Positions 47,801 through 61,500 of a DNA stretch of 64,000 nt are shown piece by piece (positions within the stretch are counted from its first letter, which is position 1; every line of letters starts with the position of its first letter). Below the pieces are notes generated by a model, which worked only from the letters and a program-made list of their open reading frames with translations, had not been told where the DNA came from and did not search any database. The stretch is from Haliclona indistincta. Lineage: Eukaryota; Porifera; Demospongiae; Haplosclerida; Chalinidae. The translations under genes and the position numbers were made by a program. The DNA is taken from NCBI GenBank assembly GCA_964017065.1, contig OZ024790.1:8435864-8499863 (forward strand), written 5' to 3'.

Positions 47801-49033
47801 TGCACTGAGTATATCACCACCATCCACCTGATAGAACACCTCATAGCCATCTGGTACTGGAGATGGAGCAATCCATGTCACAGTAACTTCAGTATCAGAG
47901 CTCCTACTAGCAGCAACATTAGTAAGTGTGCCTGAAACTGTACAAAAAAGAACTATTATGCAAAGTTCATGAGTCAGGTTACTTACCAATGATTATTGCA
48001 GTAGATGAGTCTGGTGTTCCAAGAGTCACAACTTGTGTTGGAGTGTTATCATCTCTACCCATTACAGTCACAGTGCACTCATACTCTCCTGCCTCTCTCT
48101 CCCTCACAGTCACTGTAACTCTGGTCACATCAGGCATGTCCGGTTCTGATGCATTGACAGAGTCAACTTCACCATTCTGCACATACTGTGTTTGAAGAAC
48201 CTCTCGAGAAACAGTGTACAGTGATGTATTCAGTGCCTGACTTTCTCTTGTACATGTCACCATGGTGGGCGGTCCATTGGAGGAGTTGAACGAGAGAGTA
48301 AATACAGGTGGGTCAACATCTCGTGAGGATATGAGGGCAAATTGCATGTTTGTATCAACATTAGGACCATCTACATGTATACATAATTAAGTAGTATTCT
48401 GAGTTTAAGATACTGCTAACTTTAATATGTATGTTATTGTAACAGTATTGTGTACTCACCATAGTTGTCGTATATTGCTCCAGTATACACACCTGCTGTC
48501 AGTGTGTGAGTGATGTTCATCTCATCACGGATCATACACTGCACTAGTCCAGTTCGATCAGTACCTCCTAGTCCAGTATCTCTCACCAGCCCCACCTGAC
48601 CATTACAGGTCACTATCTGGTATGGGTCATCATCAGGTGAGTCAATGTCCATTGAAGAGACTGCAGTGGATCCAGGAGGTTGGAACCACATGCCATTATT
48701 GCTATCAGTATTAGCACTCTGACACCACAAGGCTAGAGTAGGACTCATGCCAGGAGTAAAGCTTCTTGCTTCTACTTGTCTGGCACCCAGCATCAGATAG
48801 TCTGGAATAGGCTCAGAGGCCTCTTGAAAATACAATCTCACTCCTAAAAATAACAAAATTATCTATATGACAACAAGTTAGGTTTAACCTTGAGTTGGTA
48901 GGTCAGTGTTGGGTATTACTGGTCCTGAAGTGATCATACTAGGGGTACATTCTTGTCCTAAAGAACTGGTCACCATCATCACGAGCATTATGATGACTAG
49001 CATAATCGACGTGATTTTGCTTAGCGCAGTCAT
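41842..49033 (-). CDS. Ig/FN3 receptor R3 with tyrosine-motif tail
   Basis: Same architecture as R2 and apparently intact. Signal peptide from 49033 (MTALSKITSIMLVII, SSLGQ); an upstream in-frame ATG at 49087 exists but is not kept in R1, so 49033 is preferred. Domain exons: Ig-like 48460-48845, Ig 47985-48370, FN3 47665-47940, Ig 47040-47345, Ig 46660-46980, Ig 46280-46595, Ig 45850-46215, Ig 45470-45790, Ig 45015-45370, Ig 44640-44970, Ig 44145-44565, Ig 43755-44095, FN3 43290-43612, Ig 42935-43240, Ig 42560-42885. The transmembrane exon 42300-42480 has TGLIAALAVFVLISLASLIG and a KRRR stop-transfer. Tail exons 42167-42238, 42003-42068 and 41842-41956 carry LYDIP, VYDQP and EYEQV. Acidic SEEKDD and three spaced tyrosines suggest phosphotyrosine adaptor binding. 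Most Ig domains show the DxGxYxC motif. Confidence 0.85.
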
Positions 49034-49075
49034 GCTGAACAGCCCTATAGCTAGAATGCTGCACTTTCTGTTCGG

Positions 49076-49180
49076 GTTTATAAGCATTGTTTATCAAACG
49101 TCACGTTATTCACTCCCACACGAAAAATTAAGTTTAAATTTCGCGCGTCATCTCTATTGGGTGTGGCTAGGTTCCACGTG
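49076..49180 (-). promoter_or_regulatory. R3 promoter block
   Basis: E-box CACGTG (49175-49180), the inverted CCAAT and the GTGACGTTTGATAAACAATG block are kept. The TATA-like element has become TTATAAACCC. Conservation of these blocks amid diverging flanks suggests that they function. Confidence 0.5.
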
Positions 49181-49425
49181 TACGTGTACATGTACGTGTG
49201 TACAATAGAGCCTGGGTACGAGGCTAGTGCTTGTTGCAGCCGAGGTTGCAGCTACAGCAGCTATGCATGTGGGCATGCATGAGGGAGACTGGGCGTGTGT
49301 GTAACACTGCTCATCACTACACACCATGCAGTACATCACATTTAATGATTTGCCTATTTCACGAATAGTATACAATGTATGCTAATAATACTTTCTCTGC
49401 TTGAACATGCATGTGCCTAGAAGTA

Positions 49426-50664
49426 TTAGGGAGGCACGGTAGTGCCTCCCTATGTAGGGTTGAACGAGAAAACAAGATGGCGGCTACATACAATGTATTA
49501 GCGTTCAAACGCTGATATTTCGCCTGGTGATGAATTTTATACGTCCAAAGACACTTAAATCTGCTATCTGGCGTTGCCCCATCAGCCATCTTACAGTAGC
49601 AAGGAGATTACTCGAGATTGTTACTAAAGTGACGAACCTGGAAACGGTAAAAATCGAGTTTCGTCATCTTCGTTTTCTTCTTATTCTTCTTCTTCTTCTT
49701 TCTTCTTTCTTCAACTCGCCTAGCGCCTTTACGCGAGCAGTGCCGAGACCAAAACACCCACGAAAAGTCTTGAAATTCTCCTGGCATGTGCCTTTTGAAC
49801 TTAGTTTTTAGCGAAACGGCAATATAAATTCCGCGATTTCTCGATCGTGATCCATTGTCAGCTAAGTGTTAGATCTAGACGCCATCAATAATTGTAGTGA
49901 TTGCGCAATACGCACGTGACCAAGCTGTGGTTAGCGCACGTGACCAAGCACAAGCTTGAGTATCGCCATGCACGCCGTATAGATCACGGAGAACACATAT
50001 TTGTCTGGAGTCTTCGAAGAACGGTAAGCTAGCAAGCGCAGAATCACCAATCTGCCTTGCCAGATAATTATAACCGCCGTAAACAAGTGTGGGCGGGGCA
50101 CGTCTTCATGCATGCGTAGGCGAGCTGATATCTGCATTATAATAGCTACAAGTTTAAAATTTTTAATAATTAAGAAAAGCCATCAGCAACAGGAAAACCA
50201 ATTAACTATTGGTGGAAACAAAAATGGCACAGTAATTGCATGATATTGAACTGCACTTCACTGAAAAAGAAAAAAGGGACACAAACAAGAAAATTAAATA
50301 GATTTCTATCGAAATCAAAAGGATGTAGGGTTGTGAAATCTACCACTGGTCAACAATGTAAACTAACAAGGAGCAAGCATGGAATGGTAACACGATTGAC
50401 TTGCTAACAGACCATAGATCCCTACATCAGTGGCTGTACATAAGCTGTCACAAGCTGAATGCACGTCAGGTGTCAGTCAACAGCAAATAGCCGAACTAGC
50501 TATAGCCAACCACAGCAGCCACTGATGTAGGGATCTATGGTCTGTTAGCAAGTCAATCGTGTTACCATTCCATGCTTGCTCCTTGTTAGTTTACATTGTT
50601 GACCAATGGTAGATTTCACAACCCTACATCCTTTTGATTTCGATAGAAATCTTTTTAATTTTCT
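49426..50664. mobile_element. Composite fold-back element, copy C3
   Basis: Same orientation as C1. Small hairpin at 49428-49451, CTT-rich tract near 49675-49710, palindrome 50287-50664. Its arms share AGGAGCAAG/CTTGCTCCT where C1 and C2 have AGGAACAAG/CTTGTTCCT. It directly follows the R3 5' flank. Confidence 0.85.
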
Positions 50665-50689
50665 GAACATTTGTTTCAAGCAGTATAGT

Positions 50690-52369
50690 ATACCCTGGGT
50701 AACACTGATCTGTCTATGCTGACATCATGACCCACGGGCCACGGCAGGCGCGGACCGGACGACGGTGATGAGTGCCTACGTACCCGATCTAGCTAGGCTA
50801 GCTAGCTAAAGAGTTTCCTACACTAAAGGAGGGCGGGGTAAACTCTTTAGCTAGCTAGGCTAGCTAGCTAAAGAGTTTCCTACACTACCCGGCGTAAGCT
50901 GTACCCATAGGACCCCTGTGCTGTTGACAATTGGACATTGGTCATTGTAAAAAGGTAGAAGCCTCTGTGATTGTGATATCGACATCAACATCATGCAGCC
51001 TGGGACCGTGGCCTAGTAGTCTGACGGACTGGCTTGCAGCCATGATCATCATAGTGTTCCACTGAGTTGTTAGTGTTAGTCTCTTCTTCATCCATTACAG
51101 TTGTAAGAAATATCATGTTGCCAACTCATACTACTCTCAACCTCTCTAACTAATTTAAACCTTTTGATTATTCTTGTGATTGCCGATAATAACATTCCAT
51201 GTTCCTTGACTCTCTGTCTAGAGGCTATGCACCTTCTGATCTACTAGACTAGTATACCTGCTGCTCACAGAGTTGTAAAAATGAAATAAGAGCTAGCATA
51301 GAATACAGCTAATAAATTCAAACTGATAGTGATCAAAAAAGTAACAAGAAGAAGTAAAGTAAAAAAGTTTTAATAAAAAAACTAAAAAGTGTAGGGATGA
51401 CGCTTGCAAAAGTAATGGAACAAGATGGTATGATGCTTGCAAAAGTAAAGGAACAAGATGGGATGCTGCTTGCAAAGTAAAGAACAAGATGGGATGATGC
51501 TTGCAAAAGTAAAGGAACAAGATGGGATGCTCAGCTGCTTGCAAAAGTAAAGGGATGATGCTTGCAAAAGTAAAGGAACAAGATGGGATGATGCTTGCAA
51601 ATGTAAAAGTCCCAAGTATCCCTACACATCAGCGGCTTGAAGGAGGACGCAGTTCGATGAAGTAATTGACGGTTGTAAATAAATAGACTGAAGTATCTGT
51701 GTTTAGGAGGACGCAGTCCGATGAAGTAGTTGACAGTTGTAAATAACTAGATGTGTCTGTGTTTTGGAGGACGCAGTCCGAAGAAGTAATTGACGGTTGT
51801 AAATAACTAGAGGTATATATCTGTGGTTTAGAGGACGCTGTCCGATTAAGTAATTGACGGTTGTAAAAGGTATAGGAAGAGGATTCCGCATCTGTCAGTT
51901 GCACGTCATCGCAGCAAGCCGCTGATGTAGGGATACTTGGGACTTTACATTTGCAAGCATCATCCCATCTTGTTCCTTTACTTTTGCAAGCATCATCCCA
52001 TCTTGTTCCTTTACTTTTGCAAGCATCATCCCATCTTGTTCTTTACTTTTGCAAGCAGCATCCCATCTTGTTCCTTTACTTTTGCAAGCATCATCCCATC
52101 TTGTTCCTTTACTTTTGCAAGCATCATCCCATCTTGTTCTTTACTTTTGCAAGCAGCATCCCATCTTGTTCCTTTACTTTTGCAAGCATCATCCCATCTT
52201 ATTCTTTACTTTTGCAAGCATCATCCCATCTTGTTCTTTACATTTGCAAGCATCATCCCATCTTATTCTTTACTTTTGCAAGCATCATCCCATCTTGTTC
52301 CTTTACTTTTGCAAGTGTCATCCCTACACTTTTTAGTTTTTTTTTATTAAAACTTTTTTGCTTTACTTT
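50690..52369. mobile_element. Foldback-like element copy 2 with its shared flank (inverted)
   Basis: The flank (50690-51351) matches 20033-20612 reversed. The palindrome (51352-52369) has about six 33-bp units in the left arm and about eleven in the right. Several units have lost one base, so the arms are unequal. The centre (51640-51870) holds four copies of a unit of about 57 bp containing GAGGACGCAGTCCGATGAAGTA, against two in copy 1. Confidence 0.8.
50785..50885. repeat. Small palindromic insertion in the copy-2 flank
   Basis: CTAGCTAGCTAAAGAGTTT and its mirror AAACTCTTTAGCTAGCTAG surround a short G-rich loop (AAAGGAGGGCGGGG), and CTAAAGAGTTTCCTACACTA is repeated directly on either side. 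The segment is absent from the copy-1 flank, so it is a later insertion. Confidence 0.6.
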
Positions 52370-52519
52370 AAGAATGAATGCATGCCCTGACATGGCTTGG
52401 AAACTACACTTATCTATAGAGTTGAATGATAATGATCGTGTCATTCAACACTAGCTAGTTACAATGTAATGTGTCAACAATGTTTATCTAATGCTAATGT
52501 ACTAAACTAATGTTGTGTT

Positions 52520-55500
52520 TTAAAGACTTGTCTCTTCATCCTCACTACCACTAGCATCAAAGGTCACTTCAGCTGTTTCAATATCATGGGTCTTGCGTAT
52601 GGTTGATGATCGCTTTATCCGAATTTCAGAAAGATTTTTTGAAAGAGTCTTCACTGTATTATCATCTTCACCTGATGGTGAGGTAATGAGGTCAACCAAC
52701 AAGTTGGGAGCATCATCAATATCTGTTTCATTAATAGTAGAGGCATTGTTGACTACAACCAATTCATCATTGTGTTTCTTAACTGCTGCTTTCAAAGTAT
52801 TAGAAGAAAATTCTCCTTGAGTGGACAGCTTGGTACTAGCAGTGTTTCCGGATATTGAAGAATGTTTGATTTTTGATGAGTAAGCTCCTTTCTTGCTTTT
52901 AAGACAAGGACACAAGAAATTATACCACAAGTTACGAGCATCACGATTAAGAGCTACAAAGAACACAAAGAGGAAGAAGCCCTGGAGAGAATTGAAGAAC
53001 ACAAACAACCATTGAATGGCAAAGGCAGCATAGATGTTAGTATCAGCTCCAACTACTGTAAACAGTAGAATAATCCATGAGAGGCCCAGTAGAGACATGA
53101 ATCCAGCTAGCAATGCAAGTAGCTTGCAAGTGTCTTTGGATGACATGGGAAATTTTGGTTTGTTTTGACTGCCCTTACGAGCCAAGTTGCTCTTTTGTTG
53201 GCTGATTTTTAACCTAATGACTACATAGCTTGATGCAATGAAGATACAGGCATTGAAGAGAATGACGAGAATAATTGGAACAAGAAATGCTCCAAAGAAC
53301 ACACCAACTTCACTGATGAAGCAACTGCACGAACGAAACAAAATTAAAATTCTGTGTATTCATGAAAACTCACAATCCTCTAGTTGTGTTAGATTGTGTG
53401 ATGTAGTAGTCAGGATTGATACTCACAGATATTACCACTGGTAGCAGAGGACAAGCTGCAGAATCGTCATTATAATTTATAATGCTAATAATCATTTCAA
53501 GTTGTAATTTGACTTACCCCAACAGACAATTGAAACAATCACCATATATAGTGTCGTTCCCTTCTTGAAGACGATCACCAGCTTTTGAAAGAGAAGTACA
53601 GCTTCAGCACCCATCCACATCCAGACCACTAGGATGAGGTAGTGGAGGAGCACACCCACAGTGATACAACCAGCTCTGTTCTCAGTACGACCAATACCAG
53701 CCACAAACACTATCAACATGAGCAACATTGACACTGCTAGCTGTACATGAAACTTAGTGACATCTCTTTGTCGAAAGGTCCTGAAGAAAGCAATTAGGTT
53801 CATGTGATTAATCATTCGCACATTGTTACCTAAATGCCAGGTAAGTTAATAGCATGATGACCAATCCTATTAAAGAGAACAGAAGTCCAACGTATGTTGT
53901 AACATCAAGTACTAATATGTATTCATATGGTAGTACTGTTACATTTTCTTTACCACCTTGCAGTCGAACAGAAATGTCCTATAATTGAATATTTATTAAG
54001 ATAGCAGTGTTAGTGTAAAATTAAGAACTTGTTTACCACAAGGCAGGCAAAGTTTGTGAGGTGGTCACACTCACAACTTGCTACATTGGTTGATCGATTG
54101 AAGGATGTCAGATTGCAGCCACCAGTATTCCAGTCACCATTACCATCTAACAACCATTATTCACTTTATGTGATTTAGAAGATTAGAAACTTACTTGCTG
54201 CTTTGAAGTCCCAGAAAACACACCGTCTACTAGCAACAAACTCATTCATTCCAGTAGTGGGTAAATTTGTTAAGCGTAGTTGAAATGTTACAGGATTAGC
54301 AAGTCTTGTTCCATCAGCAATACCACTAACTTGCACTGAGACTACTTGACTGCCGACAACAGTACTAGACACAGTGGTATCCAGTGATGTGTTTCTCACA
54401 GGGAATAGTGCTGGTGAGTTGTATACTGTAAATGCTATTGACAGAGCACTTCTCTCATCTTGAATGCTGCTAATGATTTCCTGTGGAAGAGAAAGTGCAG
54501 CATTCAAGCTCGGAGGAAGCTCATCTGATGTCTCAGTATCAGATGTTGACAATTCCAGTTCTTGAGAATCTATAAATGGAATTAATGAAATTTATCGTGA
54601 CAGTATTGTGACACAGACCTGATGATTGTCCTACTGACAGTGTTCGACCTCTGAACTCTTCTCTATTGATCTGTGCAGGAGAAATCACTTGTTAGTTCAT
54701 CATAAGTGTTATGGCAACTGACTCGTTCTCCTCTCAATGCCAAGTCTCGTTCAACAACAGAAATATTAGTAAAGTTGTCTGATTGAATCAAAGCATCAAC
54801 AATATTATCAAACGCTTGTACAATCCTGAAGAATGTGATGTTTCATAGTCATCTAGACACACACGACACTCACATGTTACTCTGTTCTTGAACAACCTCC
54901 ATTGGCCACTCCTCTACATTGTCCAGTATTCCCACAGCATCAGATGTAGCCTATGAGATGCCAGTTAATAATAATTATTATTTGCTGCAATGATTATACT
55001 AACTTGACTGGCTACTTCAAGAGTTAAATTTTGAGACTGGATTATATTCGCAGATTGTGTGAGTACATCTGCTACTATATCCAGATTATCTCTGTTCTGA
55101 TCTGATGTCTCGTTTGCTGATGATACAATACTTGTGACATTATTGATGACTGAGTTCACATTGTCAACACTGACGTCCACCTATATCAAATTTTCTTCAT
55201 AGTATACCATACGTATAAGCCAGCATATATCTGAGCTCACCTTTTGAATGTTGCTGAACTGTGTACTGACTACTGTTCTACACTGACTAACAGAAGGAGC
55301 TGCCCAATTGAGTCTAGACACACATCGTCTAGTTGGCATCTCTTCAGTTGGTCCATAGTGGCAGCTAGTGCTGGCTGTAGTGTTCACCTCAGTCTCATTC
55401 CAATTAAACAATCCTCTAGTTCCTTCATCAGTTGTTTCATAATTACAATATCCGAATCCTGTATAAAGAAAATAAGTTGCATACATGTAAAGCAAAGTTA

Positions 55501-58500
55501 TTAGTCATTGACCTGATCTGATCTCTGTTCCTGGTGTAGAGAAGTTGTTAGCTCTTAGTACAGTAATGATCTGGCTGAAGAAGCTGTCAGGAGATAGTGA
55601 CTGGTCCTGAGGATTGTTTGGTCCAACTATAGTACAACTCACTCTGTCTCTATTGCTTGCTGTATCAACTACTCGACTAGCATGATAATCAGTCACAGTA
55701 ATAATAGTCTCAACTTTAACTATACCTTGCTACATTTTCACACTTGAATGTTGTTACATTGACATGCTGTAAAACCTGTACACATTAACGCAAAGATAAT
55801 GGAACTCATTATAAATTCAGTTACGTAATACCAGATTCTCAATGCTACGAAGAGCTCCTTGTATGTTCTGGCCTGCCAGGATATCACTCAAATTTGAGGA
55901 AAACCTCATGTAAAATGTGAAGTTCATTACAGGTTGATTAACTGAGCAATGTATGAAATATTTTAGTAATGCCGAAGCAATAATAGTTCCTCACTGATTC
56001 TGCAGTCAGTAACATCAACAGCAATCCATGATCCTCCTTGTGTACAGGATCGACTGGCATTATAACCTGGTCTGAATACACATCGCAGTGTAACAGTGTC
56101 TCCTACTGGTGTTGCTGGCCAACTGTAGGTACCAAACAGCTCTGTTGTAGTGTTCTCAGATTCACAGACAACTGCATGTGTTAATATAACTTTGGTCCCA
56201 ATAAATGTAAAAAGGCAAACCTGAAACATTAAGAAAAACTTTAATTGCTGTAGGTGATGATGGTAGTATCAGTGTTTGGTTACTGTTGTCCACTACAGTT
56301 ATATTACACTGGTAGTCTCCAGTATCCATATCATCTGCTGGGTCAAACATCAGTACACTAGTGTATGGTGCTGACTGTAACATGTCCACTATTGTGATAC
56401 GATCATTGGAGCTGCTACTGGTCAGCTGTTCTCCATTAGGTGCAATCCAGATAGTACTGGACACAGTGATGTTAGTGTTGACAATGGTAGTGTCTATTGT
56501 AGCAGTACAGGTCAGGTTGACAGGAGTGCCCTCATACAGTGTGGTGGTGTTAGAGGGACTAGTGATGGTGAGATTGAGGTGGGGAGGAGGGACTGAGGGG
56601 ATACAGAATATAAAATTTTGTACTCTATATCTATGAAAGAAAATAAAAAGATTTCTAACGAAATCAAAAGGATGTAGGGATAAAGAAATCTGCTACTGGT
56701 CCACAATGTAAACCAACAAGGAGCAAGCATGGAATGGTAACACGATTGACTTGCTAACAGACCATAGATCCCTACATCAGTGGCTGTACATAACATTTTG
56801 ACTATACTATAATTATTTTGTCACAAGCTAAATTCAATTCGATGCATGTCAGGTGTCAGTCAATAGCAACTAGCAGAACTGCTGTAGTCAGCCACTGATG
56901 TAGGGATCTATGGTCTGTTAGCAAGTCAATCGTGTTACCATTCCATGCTTGCTCCTTGTTGGTTTACATTGTGGACCAGTAGCAGATTTCTTTATCCCTA
57001 CATCCTTTTGATTTCGTTAGAAATCTTTTTATTTTCTTGTTTGTGTCCTTTTTCTTTTACAGTGAGTTTCAAATTTTTGGTGCAGTTCGAATTCGGCAAG
57101 ATAATGTATCTCTTTTTTGTTTCCATCATTGGTTTGGTTTGCTTTTCTTGATAATTGCTCTTTAACTTGTAGCTCCTAAATATTGAAACTAGCTCATGCA
57201 TTCATGCATGCTGAAGCCTGGATGCACAGCATACGAGCCCCGCCCACTCTGGTTTAGAATTTTCAGTATGGCTGTGATACTATCTGGCAAGCAGCAGAAC
57301 GGTGATACTACACGAGCTTACTCTGTGAGTTGTTCTTCGAAGACTCCAGTCGCCAATATGCGCTCTCCATACGGCGATACTCTACAAGTGTGTTTGGTCA
57401 CGTGCGTATTACGTAATCACAATAATGGCGTCAAACACTTAGCTGACAACTGTTCGTGATCGTGAGCTCGTCAAATGTATATCGTCGTTTCGCTAAAAAC
57501 TAAGTTCAAAAGGCACATGCCAGGAGAATTTCAAGACTGTTCGTGGGTGTTTTGGTCTTGACACTGCTCGCGTAAAGGCGCTAGGCGAGTTGAAGAAAGA
57601 AAGAAAGAAAGAAAACGAAGATGACGAACGTCGATTTTCACCGTTTCCAGGTTCGTCACTTTAGTAACAATTTCGAGCAATCTCCTTGCTACTGTAAGAT
57701 GGGGCAACGCCAGAGAGCAGATCTAGGTGTCTTTGGACGTATACAATTCATCACCGGGCGAAATATCAGCGTTTGAACGCTAATACATTGTATGTAGCCG
57801 CCATCTTCTTTTCTCGTTCATCCCTACATAGGGAGTCACTACCGTGCCTCCCTAATAAAGAACCAACTTTGAATTTGCAAGTCTTCATTGAAAATCGCAA
57901 GAAATTCTACACTTGATAAAAATGTAGAAACACTACATCTGTATACACCAGCATCACTAGTTCTTGTAGGATTAAGAACTTGTTCTCTAATGTATGTTGA
58001 TCCGTTTCTAGACTGGTTTCCTGTCATTCCTCCTGGTGACACATCAAATGATAAGGTGACATTGAGTGGAGTCACTGCCAGTCTCTCTATAAGTCCATCC
58101 AATCTACAGATAATACTGAAGTTGTTTCCAACAGTAGGAACACCAGGAATAATGACACGTGGAGTGAAGGCAGCATGACTAAGAGCTAAAAAATAATAAT
58201 AATTGAAAAGTAGGAATCGTTATTGTTCTGCAGCTCACCTACTACAGTCAGTAGTATGCTCTCACTAGCATTGTTGTGTAGTACATACTGTTGTCCTGAT
58301 GATGGTAGCACTGTAGCCATGCAGGTGATGGTCCTGCCATTATCACGCATCATATTGAACCGATTGATACGTAGAGTGTCACCAGTGATATTGTAGTCAG
58401 CTCCAGTGGTGAGTAGTGATGGTCCCAGCCATCGATAAGTGATAGTAGTGGGTGTGTCCACATACTCACTGATAGTTGCATTACACTGGAAGTCACTAAA

Positions 58501-61500
58501 TGTGTCCACATACAGTGTATCATTAGGTATGATGGTCACTGTGACACTGATGATGGAGACTGCAGGAGAATGAAGTATTATGACAGTCATGATTGTGTTG
58601 TTAATTATACTCACTTGTCACGTTAAGGTCAATCTCATCAGTGATGTTGAAAGTGGTTCCATTATTAACTATAGTCCCAATACACTGATACTGTCCACCA
58701 TCAGATGTATGCAGTGGATTGATAGTGAGTGTGGAGTTATTCTGTGTCATAGTTACAGTTACTCTACTAGTGTTGACTGGACTGCCATTTCTAGTCCAAG
58801 TGAACATAACTGGTGCTGTATTAAATTCTAATAAGCACAGTAGTGTGCTAGTTGCTCCAGCATTTAGAGAAGAACCCATGTCATTCAGTGATACACTGAT
58901 ACTGGGTGCTATGAATGAAACATGGTTAGAAAAATGAGTCTGGTTATATTGCAAACTCACTAGGAGGTGGACTTGTCCTAAAGCTCATACTAGCAGTGGA
59001 AGTGTTCCCTATACAGTTACTAGCAATCACTGTGTAGTTGTATGTGGTATCCTCCTCCAGGCCACTCAGTGTGATAGTGTAGGTGGAATTGATAGCTATA
59101 ATATCTTCTGTACCACTGACAGTGTTGCTCTGTGTCAGGTCAGTGTCTCTCTCCTGACCAGTGTATAGTATGTGGTAGGTCTCATTAGTGTATGCTATAC
59201 TAGGGACAGTGATCATGATAGTGGCATTGGTAGGGTTGATAGCAGTGACAGCAGCAGTAGGAGTATTGGGAACTGACATTGCTGTGAGGAAAAATTAAAC
59301 ACAAGCTTATGACAGAAAAGGACGATATATTTTGTAATTAAACATAAATAGCTGAATAAATTTCTCAATTTTTCACTTGCATTGTATCAACAAAGCTACA
59401 ATATGTCCTATACATTCACAGCTCACCTCTACTAGACACTGTACTGCTGACATTAGTGGTCACTGTTGGTGAGTCTGGGATCACAATCCCAGCCACACAT
59501 TGATACAATCCAGCATCACTGACTTGAGCATTGCTAACATTCAAAGTGTTCACTACATATGTTCCATTGTCACTGACCAATACATTACCAGCACGCATTG
59601 AACCATTGTGTAGCCATTGAATCATTATCCCAGGGATCACCACTGATGGCTTCATAGCTCTGCACACCAGAATGAAGCTATCATAAGGGTCTGAGTCCAG
59701 ACACGTTGCTTCTAGTACAGCAACCATGGTAGGTGCAACAGTGGAGTTGCTGATGACTGGATCTAGGAAGCAACACCATTTGTAGCACACAATTAATGTC
59801 TAGCTCATGACAGCCCACCTTGTACATCCACAGTAGTACTCTCTTTGACCAGTGCAGAGTCCTCCACATACAGTAGTGTGTTGTTACTATCGATACTGAT
59901 ACTGCACTCATAGCTACCACTATCCATGCTACTACTGAGAGTACTAAACACTAGTCGAGTCTCATATCGGTTGGGTGAGGTCTCAGTTGCTGTGGTGATA
60001 TCAATACGAGGGGTTGTTGCATTTACATCGCCAACATTAGCTGTGTCAAAATCATTGTCACCATCTTTAGACCACATTATTTCCACATCAAACAGTGTGT
60101 TCACAGTGAGTGGTATTATGATAACACATGTTATGGTGAGAGTACTGCCAGCAAGATAGGTCTGTGTTGTGCTGCTGTTGGCAGAGACAGTACCGAGAGC
60201 AGAATAGAGTTTGAGGGAAACAGTTGGAGATGGGACTGCAATAGGAGAGAGAGGGAGGAAGGGAAGCATTCAAAATAAAATATTCATCAGCTACTGCAGT
60301 AACCCACTCACTCTGTAGTCTGATGTCCACCATACTGTAGTTACTGACAGTGACATTGATGGCACTGATATCAACAGTAGCAGTACATGTGTACTGTCCA
60401 GCATCAGAAGTATTGGTAGGATTGAATGTGAGAGTGACAGTGTTGTTAGTCCTCACAGGTGGTACACTAATGGTGTTCAGAGCTGTATCACCACCAGCAC
60501 TAACAGCTTGCTTGGTCCACACAATGCCTGGTTGGACTATCAATCCTTGTACCACTCCCACTATACATGTGAGAGTGATGGAAGAGCCAGGAGACATGGT
60601 ACCACTGGAGGTGATGATCATAGTGGGACGAGAAAGAGCTAGATTGGAGAAGAGTAGGACACTATAATTAACAATGGTAATCATGCATAAGTGCTCACGT
60701 AGTACAGTAATATCAACAGAGCTATTAGCAGCAGTAGGTATGATGAAGCTGTCAGTAGGATCTGAGTTGACACTGACAAGACAAGAAAACATTGTAGTGT
60801 CTACAACACTGTCCAGTGGACTGAAGGAGAGAGTGGAGGTGAAGGTAGACTGGTTACCAGACTGGGTGGTACCAGAGATAGTGATCCTTGGAGACGATGA
60901 TAGAAGCATTCCCATTGGAGTACTCCAGGTGAAGTTCACCATCACATTGATATCATCCGCATTAGTGAGAGTGATGGTGCAGGTGAGGTCACGAGCTGTA
61001 CCAGCTACCATGGTTATATTTCGGTTGACAGGTTCGACTAACACTACAGGAGGAGGGACTAGAGGAAGAGAGAATAGAAATAACATCAACAACACAGTCA
61101 TTGTTACATAATAATCATTTTTTCCGTGTGACGCTCACATTTAACTTTGATAATGTAGTCTTCACTACCAGCAAAGCTATAGACAGTGGATATATTGAGG
61201 TTTACCAAGCATCGATACTGTCCTCTGTGACTGAATGTGAGTGGAGAGAATGAGATGGTGAGAGTGGTGATAGTAGGTGTGGTCTCTTGAATAGGTTCAT
61301 GAGATTCTAAACTACCACCAGTGACTTTTATCCAAGTGACGTTAGGGTGTGGTGTTTGGTCTGATGCCATAGTAACAGTGCATACGAGAGAGAAGGTTTG
61401 ACCAGCTTCAGTAGAGCCATTAGTAGTCACACTAACTGTTGGATCAGGAAGAGCTGAGGGAAAGAGACAAAATGATAACGCACGTACAGTACTGTTATTC

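Noticed and set aside
51293..52454. Similar repeat-encoded open frames
   Set aside because: The same minisatellite in the second Foldback-like element; the frame shifts between units that lost one base.
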